From Triatoma infestans (taxonomy: Eukaryota; Arthropoda; Insecta; Hemiptera; Reduviidae), in contig JAAEAF010014932.1 of assembly GCA_011037195.1 (NCBI GenBank), positions 1 to 64,000 of the forward strand: 64,000 bases of DNA. The letters run 5' to 3'. The translations under genes were made by a program, and so were the position numbers. Each line of letters starts with the position of its first letter. The first letter of the stretch is position 1. The notes under the pieces were generated by a model. It did not search any database, had not been told where the DNA came from, and saw nothing but the letters and a program-made list of their open reading frames with translations. Of the stretch, positions 1 through 9,262 are shown piece after piece.

Positions 1-138
1 CACACACACACCATTTGCTAAAAACCATTTTTGGACTCAGGGGACCGCAAAACGGATATTTCCGGTGAAAACTCGGTATCGAAAATTTGACACGATTACA
101 ATACTTCCTCTTACTAGGAGTAAGAGAAAGTAATAAAA
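1..138 (-). mobile_element. Element X, 5'-end fragment (inverted)
   Basis: Reads as the reverse complement of the first ~140 bp of element X. The CA run is followed by the conserved 'ccatttgctaaaaacca' block, the 'aaaacggatatttccggtg' block and the terminal hairpin CTCTTAC-TAGGA-GTAAGAG that ends in AAAGT. The rest of the element lies outside the window. Identified by comparison with the full copies at 42956, 53585 and 62908. Confidence 0.8.
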
Positions 139-544
139 TAAATAAATAAATAAACAAGCTAAAAAAAAATTGGTTGGCAGGGGCCAAAGAAGAAACTTTT
201 TATTTTTTAAAAAGTTTATTCGACGTTTCTGACACATTTGGTGTAACTTTCTCAGGAACTGTTAAGGAAGAACTCTCCTAGTATTCCTAGTAGTTCCTGA
301 GGATTCTTCTAAGAAGAATGAAGAATCCTTCCTTAACAGTTCCAGTGGAACGACACTAGCCAACTAATTTTTTTCTTTGCCCTCAGCCAACTAATTTTTT
401 TAGCATGTTTAATTAACAACGACCCAAACATAAATATTGTTTATATTAAATAATTAAACATTCAATGAAATTGCACTTTCTGATAATAACTATTGCCAGC
501 AAACTACTGGCCATTCATCGTATTGCTTCTTATTACCACAGAGA
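139..544. other. AT-rich spacer with one strong hairpin
   Basis: No coding signal. A 16-bp perfect inverted repeat (GGAACTGTTAAGGAAG at 255-270, complement at 328-343) encloses a smaller palindrome around 304-320 (ATTCTTCT-A-AGAAGAAT). The rest is low-complexity AT-rich sequence. Confidence 0.6.
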
Positions 545-1010
545 ATGCCCACTCTGGGGTATCTGTTGCATGCAATTACTTGGGGAGTAGCGACCCTTTC
601 GGTTACCACAGCTCAGTACTCCGTGCACTTCGTCAGAACAGTATACAATACACTTAAACTACATACACTCTACTCTTTACAGTCAAGGACAAACACAGTA
701 CCCAAACTAGGGTCTCCGTCCCTAGTTAATTGGCATAAGCCAAGGGAGATGGAAGGGATTAGCTCAGTGGTAGCACGCTGGACTAACAACGCGGAGGTTC
801 CGGGTTCGAATCCAGCATGCTGCCTTTAGATTTTTTTTTCCTAGGAGGCCTCTATCTACTACTCACTGTAGTATACATCACTCCGGTGATGGGCAGTGTT
901 GTCTGTAGCTAGAGAACACTGCATGGAGGCCGGCAGTGCACTGAGAAGGCTTCGGGGGGGGCACAATAGATCTTTCAGGTCGCTGTGCAATAATCCCCTA
1001 CAATAATCTA
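545..1010 (+). mobile_element. tRNA-derived SINE, long form
   Basis: The tRNA-like head at 757-820 has an A box (TTAGCTCAGTGG) and a perfect B box (GGTTCGAATCC), so it looks like an RNA polymerase III promoter. The body follows (CCTAGGAGG..., a GCAGTGTTGTCTGTA block, CCGGCAGTGCACTGAGAAGG) and then a tail reading CACAATAGATC...AGGTCGC. Unlike the other SINE copies, about 210 bp upstream of the tRNA head (545-755) are also part of the repeat: the same extended unit recurs inverted at 7376-7800. The open frame across it is incidental. The parent tRNA is not certain. Confidence 0.85.
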
Positions 1011-2029
1011 CATCTCTGCTACAGAGAAAGTAAAAATTACCAGTTAATCGTATATGTGAGTTTGTGTGTATATCAAAATAAAAAATCCAACATGATAATT
1101 AATATTCTGTTTAGCATTGGACAAAGGTTTCTGTAGAAATCTATCTACTGTATTAAAAAACTTTGCCTTTTTATTACCAAAACTGACATAATTTTGTTAT
1201 CAATGTTATAACAGATAATGTAAATAGTATTAAATAAACATTCAGAATGATAAGTCACATAAACTTAATCCGCTTAAGATTTTATGGAAATCTTTTTGTT
1301 TTAATTAAAAAAAATAATAATAATAATAATAATTTGTGGCCTGAGTGTTGTGCGGCAATGATTTAGTTATAAAAAGATATTATATAACATAAATGGAGAA
1401 ACAAAATAAATAGAAATAAATAACCTTGGCCCAGTTTGATTTATATTTACAAAATATATATCTTAATATACATACATTACCTTATATCCAAACAGTATAT
1501 GATCGATGTAATGATGAATGAATGAATGAATATATATATATATATATAATAATAATATTTGTGATTGATGAATGTTGAATTTAATGAGAATGATCGATCT
1601 ATGAAATAATAACCATTTATCTCGTATATAATAGTTTCCTTGTTTTTTTGTTTTTTTTTTTTAATTAGCTATAAATATTGACGTTAATCATAGTTATTCG
1701 GTAGTTAACAAGGTAACGGAATGCATGAAATGATACCTTTAGGCATGAGGGTGAAAGAACTTGGTCAAGTTAGTAGGTGCATTTACAATTATAGGTCAAA
1801 CCTAAATATCTTTAAAATGATTGATTCTTGAAATGAATGCAAGAAAAGTAGGTGTACAGTCAAAGCTAAAACATAATATGATTTGGTTGGGAAGATTGCT
1901 TGTTTACTTATTATATTAATAAAAGTTTCTGTATTCATTGTTATATCTATTAATATCTAAATAATAATAATAATAATAATAATAATTAAAAGAAATATTT
2001 AAAAGAAATAAAATTATATCATTATATTT
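1011..2029. other. AT-rich unique or decayed sequence
   Basis: No gene seen. Contains short simple repeats: (AAT)n at about 1311-1332, (GAAT)n then (TA)n at about 1516-1548, a T-run near 1645-1662 and (AAT)n at about 1962-1985. Confidence 0.5.
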
Positions 2030-2187
2030 AAAGATTGGCGCCCTGGCAAGAGTATGAATGGACAGTATGAAAGTGTATGAATGTAGGTGTATATGGCATA
2101 CAGGATAATTATGAGTGAATATATGAGCAGACCCAAAAGTCCCCAAGTAAAGCGCTAATAGCCTCAGCAGCTGATGCGCTAAAGGAA

Positions 2188-2234
<47 letters not shown>

Positions 2235-2300
2235 TAATATAATAATAATAATAATGCTTTATTCAAGTATTTACAAAAATAGATAAAAAACAAGCATAAC
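2030..2300. repeat. Head-to-head retroelement tails around an (AAT)n array
   Basis: A plus-strand segment ending 'gcgctaatagcctcagcagc...ctaaaggaaatagt' runs into (AAT)n at about 2190-2255. An inverted tail follows ('gctttattcaagtatttac', i.e. a polyadenylation-like AATAAAGC on the minus strand). (AAT)n tails also end LINE remnants elsewhere in this window (20.6-21.1 kb, 55.0 kb), so these are probably two 5'-truncated LINE or SINE tails. The family is not identified. Confidence 0.4.
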
Positions 2301-2513
2301 CGTGCAGAGTTTACCGCTTTAGAGTATATTTTAAAACATAAATTATATTGAAAAAAAAAAAGAAAAAAGAAAATTGATCATAAAAAAGAAAAGTAATAAT
2401 AAAAATAGAAGAAATAAGTGATATATCACTTTAATGGAAATAAAAACTATTTCAGAATGTAATACATTAAAAGAAAAAACAAGATATTATTATACTAAGA
2501 ATGAGAGGAACAA

Positions 2514-2764
2514 CAAAGGTAAGGGAATAGCTAAGTGGTTAGCGTACTGGACTAGCAACGCGGAGGACCCGGGTTCGAGTCTAGCTGTGCTACCCTTAGA
2601 TTTTTTTCTTCCTAGGAGCCTCTGCAGTTCACTGTCCGGCGATGGAAGTGTTGTCTGTACCGAGAGAACATTGTCCGGAAGACGGCAGTGCACTGAGAAG
2701 GCTCCGGGCGCCAATGACCGCTTTAAAAGGTTGACGCGCCTTAAATTTAAAAGAAAAAAAAGAA
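2514..2764 (+). mobile_element. tRNA-derived SINE, short form
   Basis: Head with A box (ATAGCTAAGTGG) and B box (GGTTCGAGTCT), body CCTAGGAGCCTCTGCAG, ACTGTCCGGCGATGG and GGCAGTGCACTGAGAAGG, then the alternative 3' end GCGCCAATGACC...TTGACGCGCC and an A-rich tail. It shares head and body with the 545-1010 copy but has a different 3' end, so at least two subfamilies exist here. Confidence 0.85.
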
Positions 2765-3796
2765 CATCATAGTTTTAAAAAACATTATAGCTAGAATTAT
2801 AAAATAAATTAATTTATGAAACACAGAAATTTCACAGAAAAAATAAATAAATAAATAAATAAGATAAAAAAAATTGAAAGTGTCAGGAGAGATCTGACAA
2901 CCATTCGCATCTGACTTTCCAAGCATGGTGGGCGTAATATATTAGGGGACCTTCAATTAATCTGGCCAATCAAAAAGGAAATAATTTTTTGCCTAAATGT
3001 AAGATACGGAGTTCGACCAATGTAGGGCACTCAGCCGTTAATATCTTATATTCTGCGCATTAGAGGAAATTCATAATCCTAAATGACAATAGTGTTACAG
3101 ATTTGCCTTTTCTGAAACCATTTTTATTTTTTGGCAACTTGTTATTAAAATTCGATATGTATATACAGCCAGCATTGTTTTATACACAAACAAAAATGTC
3201 CATAGTAAAACACCAAGTTGTTTACTATAATAATTATATAAATATATTAAGTAAATATATTTTTTCAACTCTTATTAAAATATATGCATATGAAAGCAAG
3301 CACAAGTGTAAACATATGTATTGGGCACGTGGTGACCATATGTAATCTTAGTAACTAGTTTGGTGACCTTTTTATCATTATTATTTTGTTTAATTTATTT
3401 TGTATCGTTTAATATTATAATCGATCTTTTTATAAATGATGTTTATTATAAAGTAGTAAACATTTATACTTGCGTCCTTGACACTTACTCTAGTTTGTAA
3501 AGTCCTTCTTAATAATGTAACAGATACGACTTTCACGTACTATAATAATTTCAATTATTTTATTTATATATTTATATTATTATTATTATGGATGATTGGG
3601 GAAATAGTACCTACACTTGGAGGTTATTTTACCCAGTTTGCTACTTGAATTTAGACTACCAGGCAGCTTTAACGATACTAATTAGTTCTGTTGGATAGAT
3701 GGGTATCTTAAACACTTACCTAATACAGAGAGATCCTTATAACCAGTTTTACTGGATAAATGTGTCACTTAAAGTGATTTGATTTTATATAAGACT
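2765..3796. other. AT-rich stretch without recognisable gene
   Basis: No domain, RNA gene or known repeat recognised. An 80-codon open frame at 3103-3345 has the composition of random AT-rich sequence. Confidence 0.5.
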
Positions 3797-3990
3797 ATTA
3801 TTATTATTTGTCTGTGGGGAGGGAAACCCTACGCTATCCAAAGCCTCACTGGTCCCATACAGCTACCCCAAGAAAAACAACAACAAACCGGGCCTAGAAC
3901 AAAAATCCAGACCCGGATCTAATCCATCTAAGATTCTCCGCAGAATCCAAATAAATCGGACAGTAACCTTAAGCGGAAATAGCCTAAGCT
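3797..3990 (-). mobile_element. LINE 3' end with (AAT)n tail
   Basis: On the minus strand this ends in '...ggtttccctccccacagaca' followed by (AAT)n. The same 3' block, in plus orientation, follows the LINE coding remnant at 20641-21071 ('ccagtgaggctttagatagcg'), and a shorter copy lies near 15482-15520. It is therefore a 5'-truncated tail of the RNase-H LINE family. Confidence 0.6.
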
Positions 3991-4149
3991 CTTGGTCACT
4001 CTACCATTCATCGCGAGATGCTTTTGAAGGTTCCTGTTACAGGTTTTCCTTCTGATAGAATGTTGAAGACTTTTGTTTTCTAACATTCTTACAGTGTCAC
4101 GGTTAGCCTCTAGGGAAGATTGGTCAAGATTTGGTCCGTCTGGCGTGAT

Positions 4150-4216
4150 ACCTGATAATTACTTCCGGAAAATTTGACTCTATCGCAATACTTTACTGGA
4201 AGCAAGAGAAACTAAC
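4150..4216 (-). mobile_element. Element X, diverged 5'-end fragment
   Basis: Shows 'acttccggaaaatttgac', 'atcgcaatactt' and the terminal 'aagcaagagaaact', matching the inverted 5' end of X with several substitutions. Confidence 0.45.
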
Positions 4217-4269
4217 AGTAATACCAATTTTATGATTTGCAATTCATAAATGAAGCAGGATGGGCTGCA

Positions 4270-5325
4270 AACACAATTAGACTAAGTTAGCCCAGGACAG
4301 ACGGGGATACTGACTGACCTTCGGGCATTCAGAATTACTTCTTCCCTAGTCAGGGAGTGCAGAGTCTCCCTGGAGGCATTATCCCAGCACAACAAAGTTC
4401 GGCTAGTATAGGTGCCGGGGCACAAGGGGATTAAAGGTAACGAAATAGCCGACCAACTGGCCAGGGAGGGAGCGAATACTCCCTTCTCTGGGCCGGAACC
4501 TGTTCTGGGAATAGCCAAAAATATGGCGAAGGCGTCTCTGAGAGAATGGACTCGGAGAGAGAGCATAATCGTCACTGGAGGCTAAGCCCTGGAGCAAAAC
4601 AAGGCAAAAAATGGTCATGCCAGAGCTGTGTAGAAGAAGAAGACAGAGACAGCCTGGGTCTAAGCAGGTATCAGATTTCTTTGATAACGGGCCTGTTTAC
4701 TGGGGCATGGTAGGTTCAAGAAAACATCTGCACAAGGTGGGTATAATGGGGTTGTTGAGGAGAGAAATTAGGTTTGATTAAATGAACAAGATATGCTGAC
4801 ACTAATATAATGTAGCTAAGTTTACACTAACTAGGCTGGACTTTATAATGAAAATGATAGAATGAATGGTGAGAGTAGAGATATGACACGATGAGGTTGT
4901 ATGGTTGTATCTGATAGATCCTTTAGATAGATTCCCACTGGCTTATATCACAGGTTCTCCCACTCTAGCCTGCCTAAGTCAGAGAGTAGTCTCTGTTAAC
5001 CAGAGAGGGCCTCTCTTCTCTCTGCTGTGGTTGCATTATCTTTGCGGTACCATTATACTGGGATTGTGGATTCAGAGCCCTTGTGTAGACTGTGTCAGGA
5101 GGAGTAGGAGACGGCATCTCACCTGCTGTTTGATTGCGTTGCGTACGAGATATTCGGCACTCTGAGACCGGAGGAAATCGCACTGGTGGGGAGGGTCCTG
5201 GACCTCATGAAGAAGGGAGGGCTTTCTCTACTAGGTACTGAGGGGTTGGCACAATAAGCCTCAATGGGAGGCTGCAGTGTCTGGGTTCGAGTCTCCCCTC
5301 CTGCATCATTCTAATTCTAATTCTA
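4270..5325 (+). pseudogene. LINE ORF2 C-terminus (RNase H plus zinc knuckle), split by an LTR
   Basis: Plus-strand frame from 4316 translates as an RNase H C-terminal half: ...LVRECRVSLEALSQHNKVRL, a stop where W is expected, then VPGHKGIKGNEIADQLARE, keeping the GH and NE-AD catalytic-site signature. Downstream, after a 317-bp LTR, comes CRLCQ...TASHLLFDC, a C-x2-C-x-H-x4-C knuckle typical of these LINEs. The element ends in an (ATTCTA)n tail at about 5302-5325. In-frame stops and frameshifts show it is dead. It resembles the I/R1-like RNase-H LINEs of insects; the exact clade is unresolved. Confidence 0.75.
4742..5058 (-). mobile_element. Solo LTR inserted in LINE, 4-bp target duplication
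   Basis: Begins TATAATGG and ends CCATTATAC, with inverted termini. TGGG is present on both sides (4738-4741 and 5059-5062); removing the LTR and one TGGG restores the LINE reading frame (HKVGL...). The inside matches, in reverse, the LTR-like sequence at 47770-48095. A 4-bp duplication fits Ty3/gypsy-type integration. No internal region remains, so it is a solo LTR. Confidence 0.7.
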
Positions 5326-7042
5326 AGTTAGCTCAGGAAGGAAGGCAAACGAAGTATTCACACAATTCTTAGATATTTTATAGAATCATTGTTCATGTTA
5401 AAAAATTCGAAATAAACATTTCGTTCAAAATCTTTTAACTTCTCATATTTTTTCTCACTCATATTAAATTCTACAAAATATGATTCATCCAATTCCGAAT
5501 ACATTTTTTTTTTATTTTTTTTATTTTGCATCTTGTAGACAAGACTACCAATAATTATCTGGAGAGTGTTTAATATTTAATGCTTTTCCATTTGATTTAT
5601 GGCAGATAATTATAACACCTCAAGAGTATGTGGACTAATAAATTATTATTATATAACCTTAAAGTTTCTTGGTAATTCATGGTTGATTTTTATGTTTGTT
5701 TATCTTTATTTCTTTTATATTAATCCGAGCAACTATTGTTATTACTTTCATTCAGGGTACAGATAAATATTATGAACTTATAAACTTAATCACCCTTATT
5801 CACTAATCTTTTTACCATATGTGTCTGTGTGTTAATATGATATCTTGAAGTTTAAATATCATAATAGTGCACATAGATGATTATAAATACTATAATATTG
5901 TAATTAAAATTTATTTTAAATAAATAATTGTACAGATTCTTCAATTAAAGGCGCCTATGGCTGGCGCCTTTTTATTTCCAAGGTTAGCGTCGTATAAAAG
6001 AAACAGGTATGTCCAGTCGTCCTTTGTACGTATATGTTTATAATTGTTCGTTTTTGTAATATATCTATTATAAAAGCTATTATTAAAAAAATAAAATAAA
6101 ATAAAGCATGTAATTTTAATTGATATTTTAATTATTTTTTTGTTTTTATTTTTATTGCCATAACTTATTGTTTTATAATGTAGTCATCAATTCATTCAAA
6201 TTATTAGTAATTACAAGATAACCTCCCTTATTTCTTGAAATAGGTTAAACCAATTCTAGGTGAATTATTGCGTAACAATAATGATTGTTTTTTTTCTTGT
6301 TTTATTTTTATTGGTCATTGAAAAGTACAACTATAATCGTGCTTCAAGATTTGTTCTCTTCAGAAGGGAATTTTTATCCGTATGTCTTTTGTGTTATTTT
6401 GCTCTTAATTGTTTTATTATTTTGCTTTAAATTTATTTCAACTAAAGAAAAGATAAATAATTAATATCATTTTTGCTGTATAATTTCATAGTTAAGTTCC
6501 ATTCAAAATTATGGTCAAGTGAACTGGCCTAATGGTACTTTTTTTTTCCCAATTGTCATGCTATCACAGTTTTGGCTATCTGAGCATTATCATCTCCCTA
6601 TGACCTACATTCCCACTCCCAATCTCTGTCTTGCGGAAGATTAAAGTTACATGAAATTTAATGGAAGCTTATTATTTCGGTTTCCGTTTTTAGAAAGAGC
6701 AAGTATTACATTTAAATCGTCATTTCCTGTCCCATCCATTCAGTCTTCAGCCTCTTTCATTTTCACAATTTTATTATATCTCATTTATTCGCGGCTCCCC
6801 AACCTACATCTCATGACACCCTAGGGGGGCAGCAAACCCTCCACATGGTCCTGTTCTATAAAACATTCTATATAGAAATCGTACATTTTTTTTTTTTTTT
6901 TGACAGCCTTAATTGTATATTATTACTAATAATTGTCACATGTTTTGTTTGTTGTGAATTTTGATTAATCTTTTATTTCTGTATTTTTTTTTCAGGTAAG
7001 TGATCCTAATTAGCCACTTGATACGTAAGTTATTATTATTAC

Positions 7043-7094
<52 letters not shown>

Positions 7095-7140
7095 TGTAGT
7101 TGTTTACAGAATTGGGTTGACTGAATAAGAAATGTAAAAA
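5326..7140. other. AT-rich stretch, no gene; (ATT)n microsatellite
   Basis: No coding or RNA gene recognised. Contains a terminator-like GC hairpin (5947-5971, listed separately), T-runs, and an (ATT)n microsatellite at about 7029-7093. The only GC-richer patch, near 6790-6850, shows no motif. Confidence 0.5.
5947..5971. repeat. GC-rich hairpin followed by T-run
   Basis: AAAGGCGCC and GGCGCCTTT form a perfect 9-bp stem with a 7-nt loop, followed by further T residues. In bacteria this would read as an intrinsic terminator, but the context is clearly eukaryotic and AT-rich, so no function is claimed. Confidence 0.6.
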
Positions 7141-7375
7141 AATCTATTGTGGAACACACACACAACTTTCTCTTACTGCAGTTTACAAAATTATAATTGA
7201 CAAATTGTATAGTTTGTGTACAAAATTTAATGAAATTCGTTGAAAACTGAAAAAAAAACTGTTCAGTAATAGCGCACTTCCGGTTTACTAATTTTCTTGA
7301 AACTCGGAATTTTGGCGAATATATTTATTTCTAATTAATTTTGTTTGGATGATAGGAGATTGTAGATTCTTGAAG

Positions 7376-7800
7376 GGGATTATTGCACTGCGACCTGAAA
7401 GATCTATTGTGCCCCCCCGGAGCCTTCTCCAATCCACAGCCGGCCTTCGGACAGTGTTCTCTCGTTACAGACAACACTGCCTATCACCGGACAGTGAGTT
7501 GTAGAGGCTCCTAGGAAATGAAAATCTAAGGGCAGCATGCTGGATTCGAACCCGGGACCTCCGCGTTGCTAGTCCAGCGCTCTACCACTAAGCTAATACC
7601 TTCCTTCTCCCTTGGCTTTCGCCAATTAACTAGGGACGGAGACCTAGTTTGTGTACTGTGTTTGTCCTTGTCTGTAAATTGTAGATGTATGTAGTTTAAG
7701 TGTATTGTGAACTGTTCTGATGAAGTGCATGGAGTACTGAGCTGTGGTACCCGTGGGGTCGCTACTCCCCAAGTAACTGCATGCAACAGATACCCCTTGC
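7376..7800 (-). mobile_element. tRNA-derived SINE, long form, inside X
   Basis: Inverted copy of the extended SINE at 545-1010: tail complement ATTGCACTGCGACCTG...ATCTATTGTGC at about 7383-7417, body, B box complement GGATTCGAACC, A box complement, and the ~200-bp upstream extension through GTAACTGCATGCAACAGATA. It interrupts element X. Confidence 0.85.
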
Positions 7801-8427
7801 GGGCTATGATAGGGGATAATCAACTAAGATAGTACTTTAGAGGACAACATAACCCTCATCCTTCCCCCAAAAATCCCCTTAAGTGACATTTCCCAGAGAA
7901 ATGTTTCAAATAAAAGTTTTATTTCCTTTTAAACAATAGAACTGTGTAATAAACTAAACATAGCACTTTAGAGGACAACCTAACCCCACCTCACTCCCCC
8001 AAAAAGTGTCCTTAAATGAATATTCCCCAGAGAAATGTTTCAAATAAAAGTAGTAGATGTTTGTATGTGTAGTTGATAAATTAAATTTAAATAAATTCGT
8101 CCGCAAACATTTTTTGAGAAAATCTGAGGAAAAAAAAGTGAAAAATCCACTTAGTAAAGTAGTATTTCCGGTTGAGAAATTTTGTTAGATAAGTTACTGA
8201 CGGTACTCATGGTGATAGCTAAACGGAATATCAAGTTTGAACTTTTTGCGATTTTTCGTTTTTGAGGTTATTTAATAATTAAGTATTTATATACATGCGA
8301 ATTTCACATACATACACATACGTAGACCATTTCTAAAAACCACTTTTTTGGAATCAAGGTACCTCAAAACGTGTATTTCCGGTGTAAACTCGATATTGAA
8401 AATTTGTCACGGTTACAATACTTATTA

Positions 8428-8875
8428 CGATATATTATACTATGCTCCCTGGGTGCCGCAGCCTTGCCCACAGCACCTAAACAGGTCTCCGAAGCGAATA
8501 CCGTCTACAATACCTTCATCAGGTTACGATTCCTAAGGAATCCTAATAACCTGACGGGGTCTAGGGAAGGTATATTCCCATCATCATCCTGGTAACTACC
8601 CAAGTTCTTAAATCTTCTCTAGGTGGCAGGCTTGCAGTCAGTTAGGAGATGTAATGGAGTTTCCTCTATCTCTCCCAGAATCTGCAAGCGCTGTCACTCT
8701 CCACACCCAGCTTTATGAGGTATCCTCTGAGTCGACAATGCCCCGTGAGGAAACCCTTAAGAACGCGCGGAGTTTGTTCTTACTAAGGCCGATGTAGCCT
8801 CCTATCTCCTCCGTTGGTTATCATCTCCCCCGCAGTCCGGAGAGAGAGTTCCAGAGTTGAGTCCTTTTTACGTCC
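8428..8875 (-). pseudogene. LINE 3' end (RNase H/zinc-knuckle family), inside X
   Basis: Aligns along its length with the better preserved LINE at 41647-42354 on the same strand: shared blocks include CTGGGTGCCGCAG, GTTAGGAGATGTA, GAGTTTCCTC, AATGCCCCGTGAGGAAAC and GTTCCAGAGTTGAG. Only the 3' part of ORF2 (zinc-knuckle region) and the 3' UTR are present, with disruptions. It sits within the last ~25 bp of the X copy. Confidence 0.75.
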
Positions 8876-9043
8876 TCACTAGGAGTAAGAGAAAGTTAAA
8901 AGAAATCTGGTGTGAAAACGTCACACGTCTTTCTCGTACTCCTTTTTTAATACAGTTATTTATAAAATTGTTGTGGTGGTTGGTTGTTCCGCAGAGCTGG
9001 AAAGCATCTCTAGATATTTTCCGTGGTAGCCTGCTTCATTTTG

Positions 9044-9093
9044 TGGTCATCGATCGGTTTTGGGCGTTCGCCCATCATCAGGATGCGTTTGTC
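9044..9093 (-). ncRNA. Hammerhead-ribozyme-like motif, decayed (left arm)
   Basis: Read on the minus strand: stem I half CATC, core CTGATGA, one extra T, stem II GGGC-GAAC-GCCC, then AAAA in place of GAAA, then the ATC cleavage-type triplet and the stem I partner GATG. The G-to-A change in the GAAA core would be expected to abolish activity. Confidence 0.45.
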
Positions 9094-9183
9094 AGACAGT
9101 GTGATAACACAGACTTGCATGATATATGAGTGTATAAACTGAATTTGCTGTGTGCAAGTCTGTGTATCACACTGTCTGACAAA

Positions 9184-9227
9184 CGCATCTGATGATGGGC
9201 GAACGCCCGAAACCGGTCGATGACCAC
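9184..9227 (+). ncRNA. Hammerhead-ribozyme-like motif (right arm)
   Basis: Core CTGATGA, extra T, stem II GGGC-GAAC-GCCC (4 bp), core GAAA, short CCG, triplet GTC, then GATG. In this copy one C is missing before the core, weakening stem I (CATC pairs with GATG in sister copies). The core order CUGANGA / stem II / GAAA / NUH matches the hammerhead family. The T between core and stem II is non-canonical but is kept in every copy here. Catalysis is not shown. Confidence 0.5.
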
Positions 9228-9262
9228 AAAATGAAGCAGGCTACCACGGAAAATGCCTCTGA

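Larger units (their letters stand above)
7141..8896 (-). mobile_element. Element X copy, inverted, invaded by SINE and LINE
   Basis: The conserved outer end lies at 7141-7190 (AACACACACACAACTTTCTC), module sequence at 7190-7375 and 7800-8425, and the hairpin end ACTAGGAGTAAGAGAAAGT at 8878-8896. Two insertions interrupt it: a long SINE (7376-7800) and a truncated LINE (about 8428-8875). The ETS-like block appears as ACTTCCGG near 7271. This records X first, then SINE and LINE insertion. A second, truncated X end follows at 8902-8950. Confidence 0.8.
8985..9262. mobile_element. Foldback element with hammerhead-like arms
   Basis: Near-perfect palindrome centred about 9130. Left arm (8985-9118) runs TCCGCAGAGCTGGAAAGCAT ... 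CGTTTGTCAGACAGTGTGAT; right arm (9150-9262) is its complement. Each arm holds the block CTGATGATGGGCGAACGCCC and the following GAAACCGGTC or a variant. Relatives lie at 18107-18357, 36521-36750, 38015-38180 (one arm) and 60360-60662. No protein is encoded, so it is non-autonomous. The arm sequence resembles the hammerhead-bearing terminal repeats reported for Penelope-like elements. Confidence 0.75.

Noticed and set aside
757..830. tRNA gene in the 545-1010 region (and similar heads at 2520, 7550, 16450, 28400, 30083)
   Set aside because: A and B boxes are present but the acceptor ends do not pair and each head continues into a conserved SINE body, so these are SINE promoters, not tRNA genes.
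1916..2293. 125-codon minus-strand frame rich in Leu and Tyr
   Set aside because: It translates (AAT)n microsatellites; low complexity only.
5947..5971. Bacterial intrinsic terminator, suggesting contamination or transfer
   Set aside because: No bacterial-type gene or codon pattern nearby, and the surroundings are typical AT-rich host DNA.
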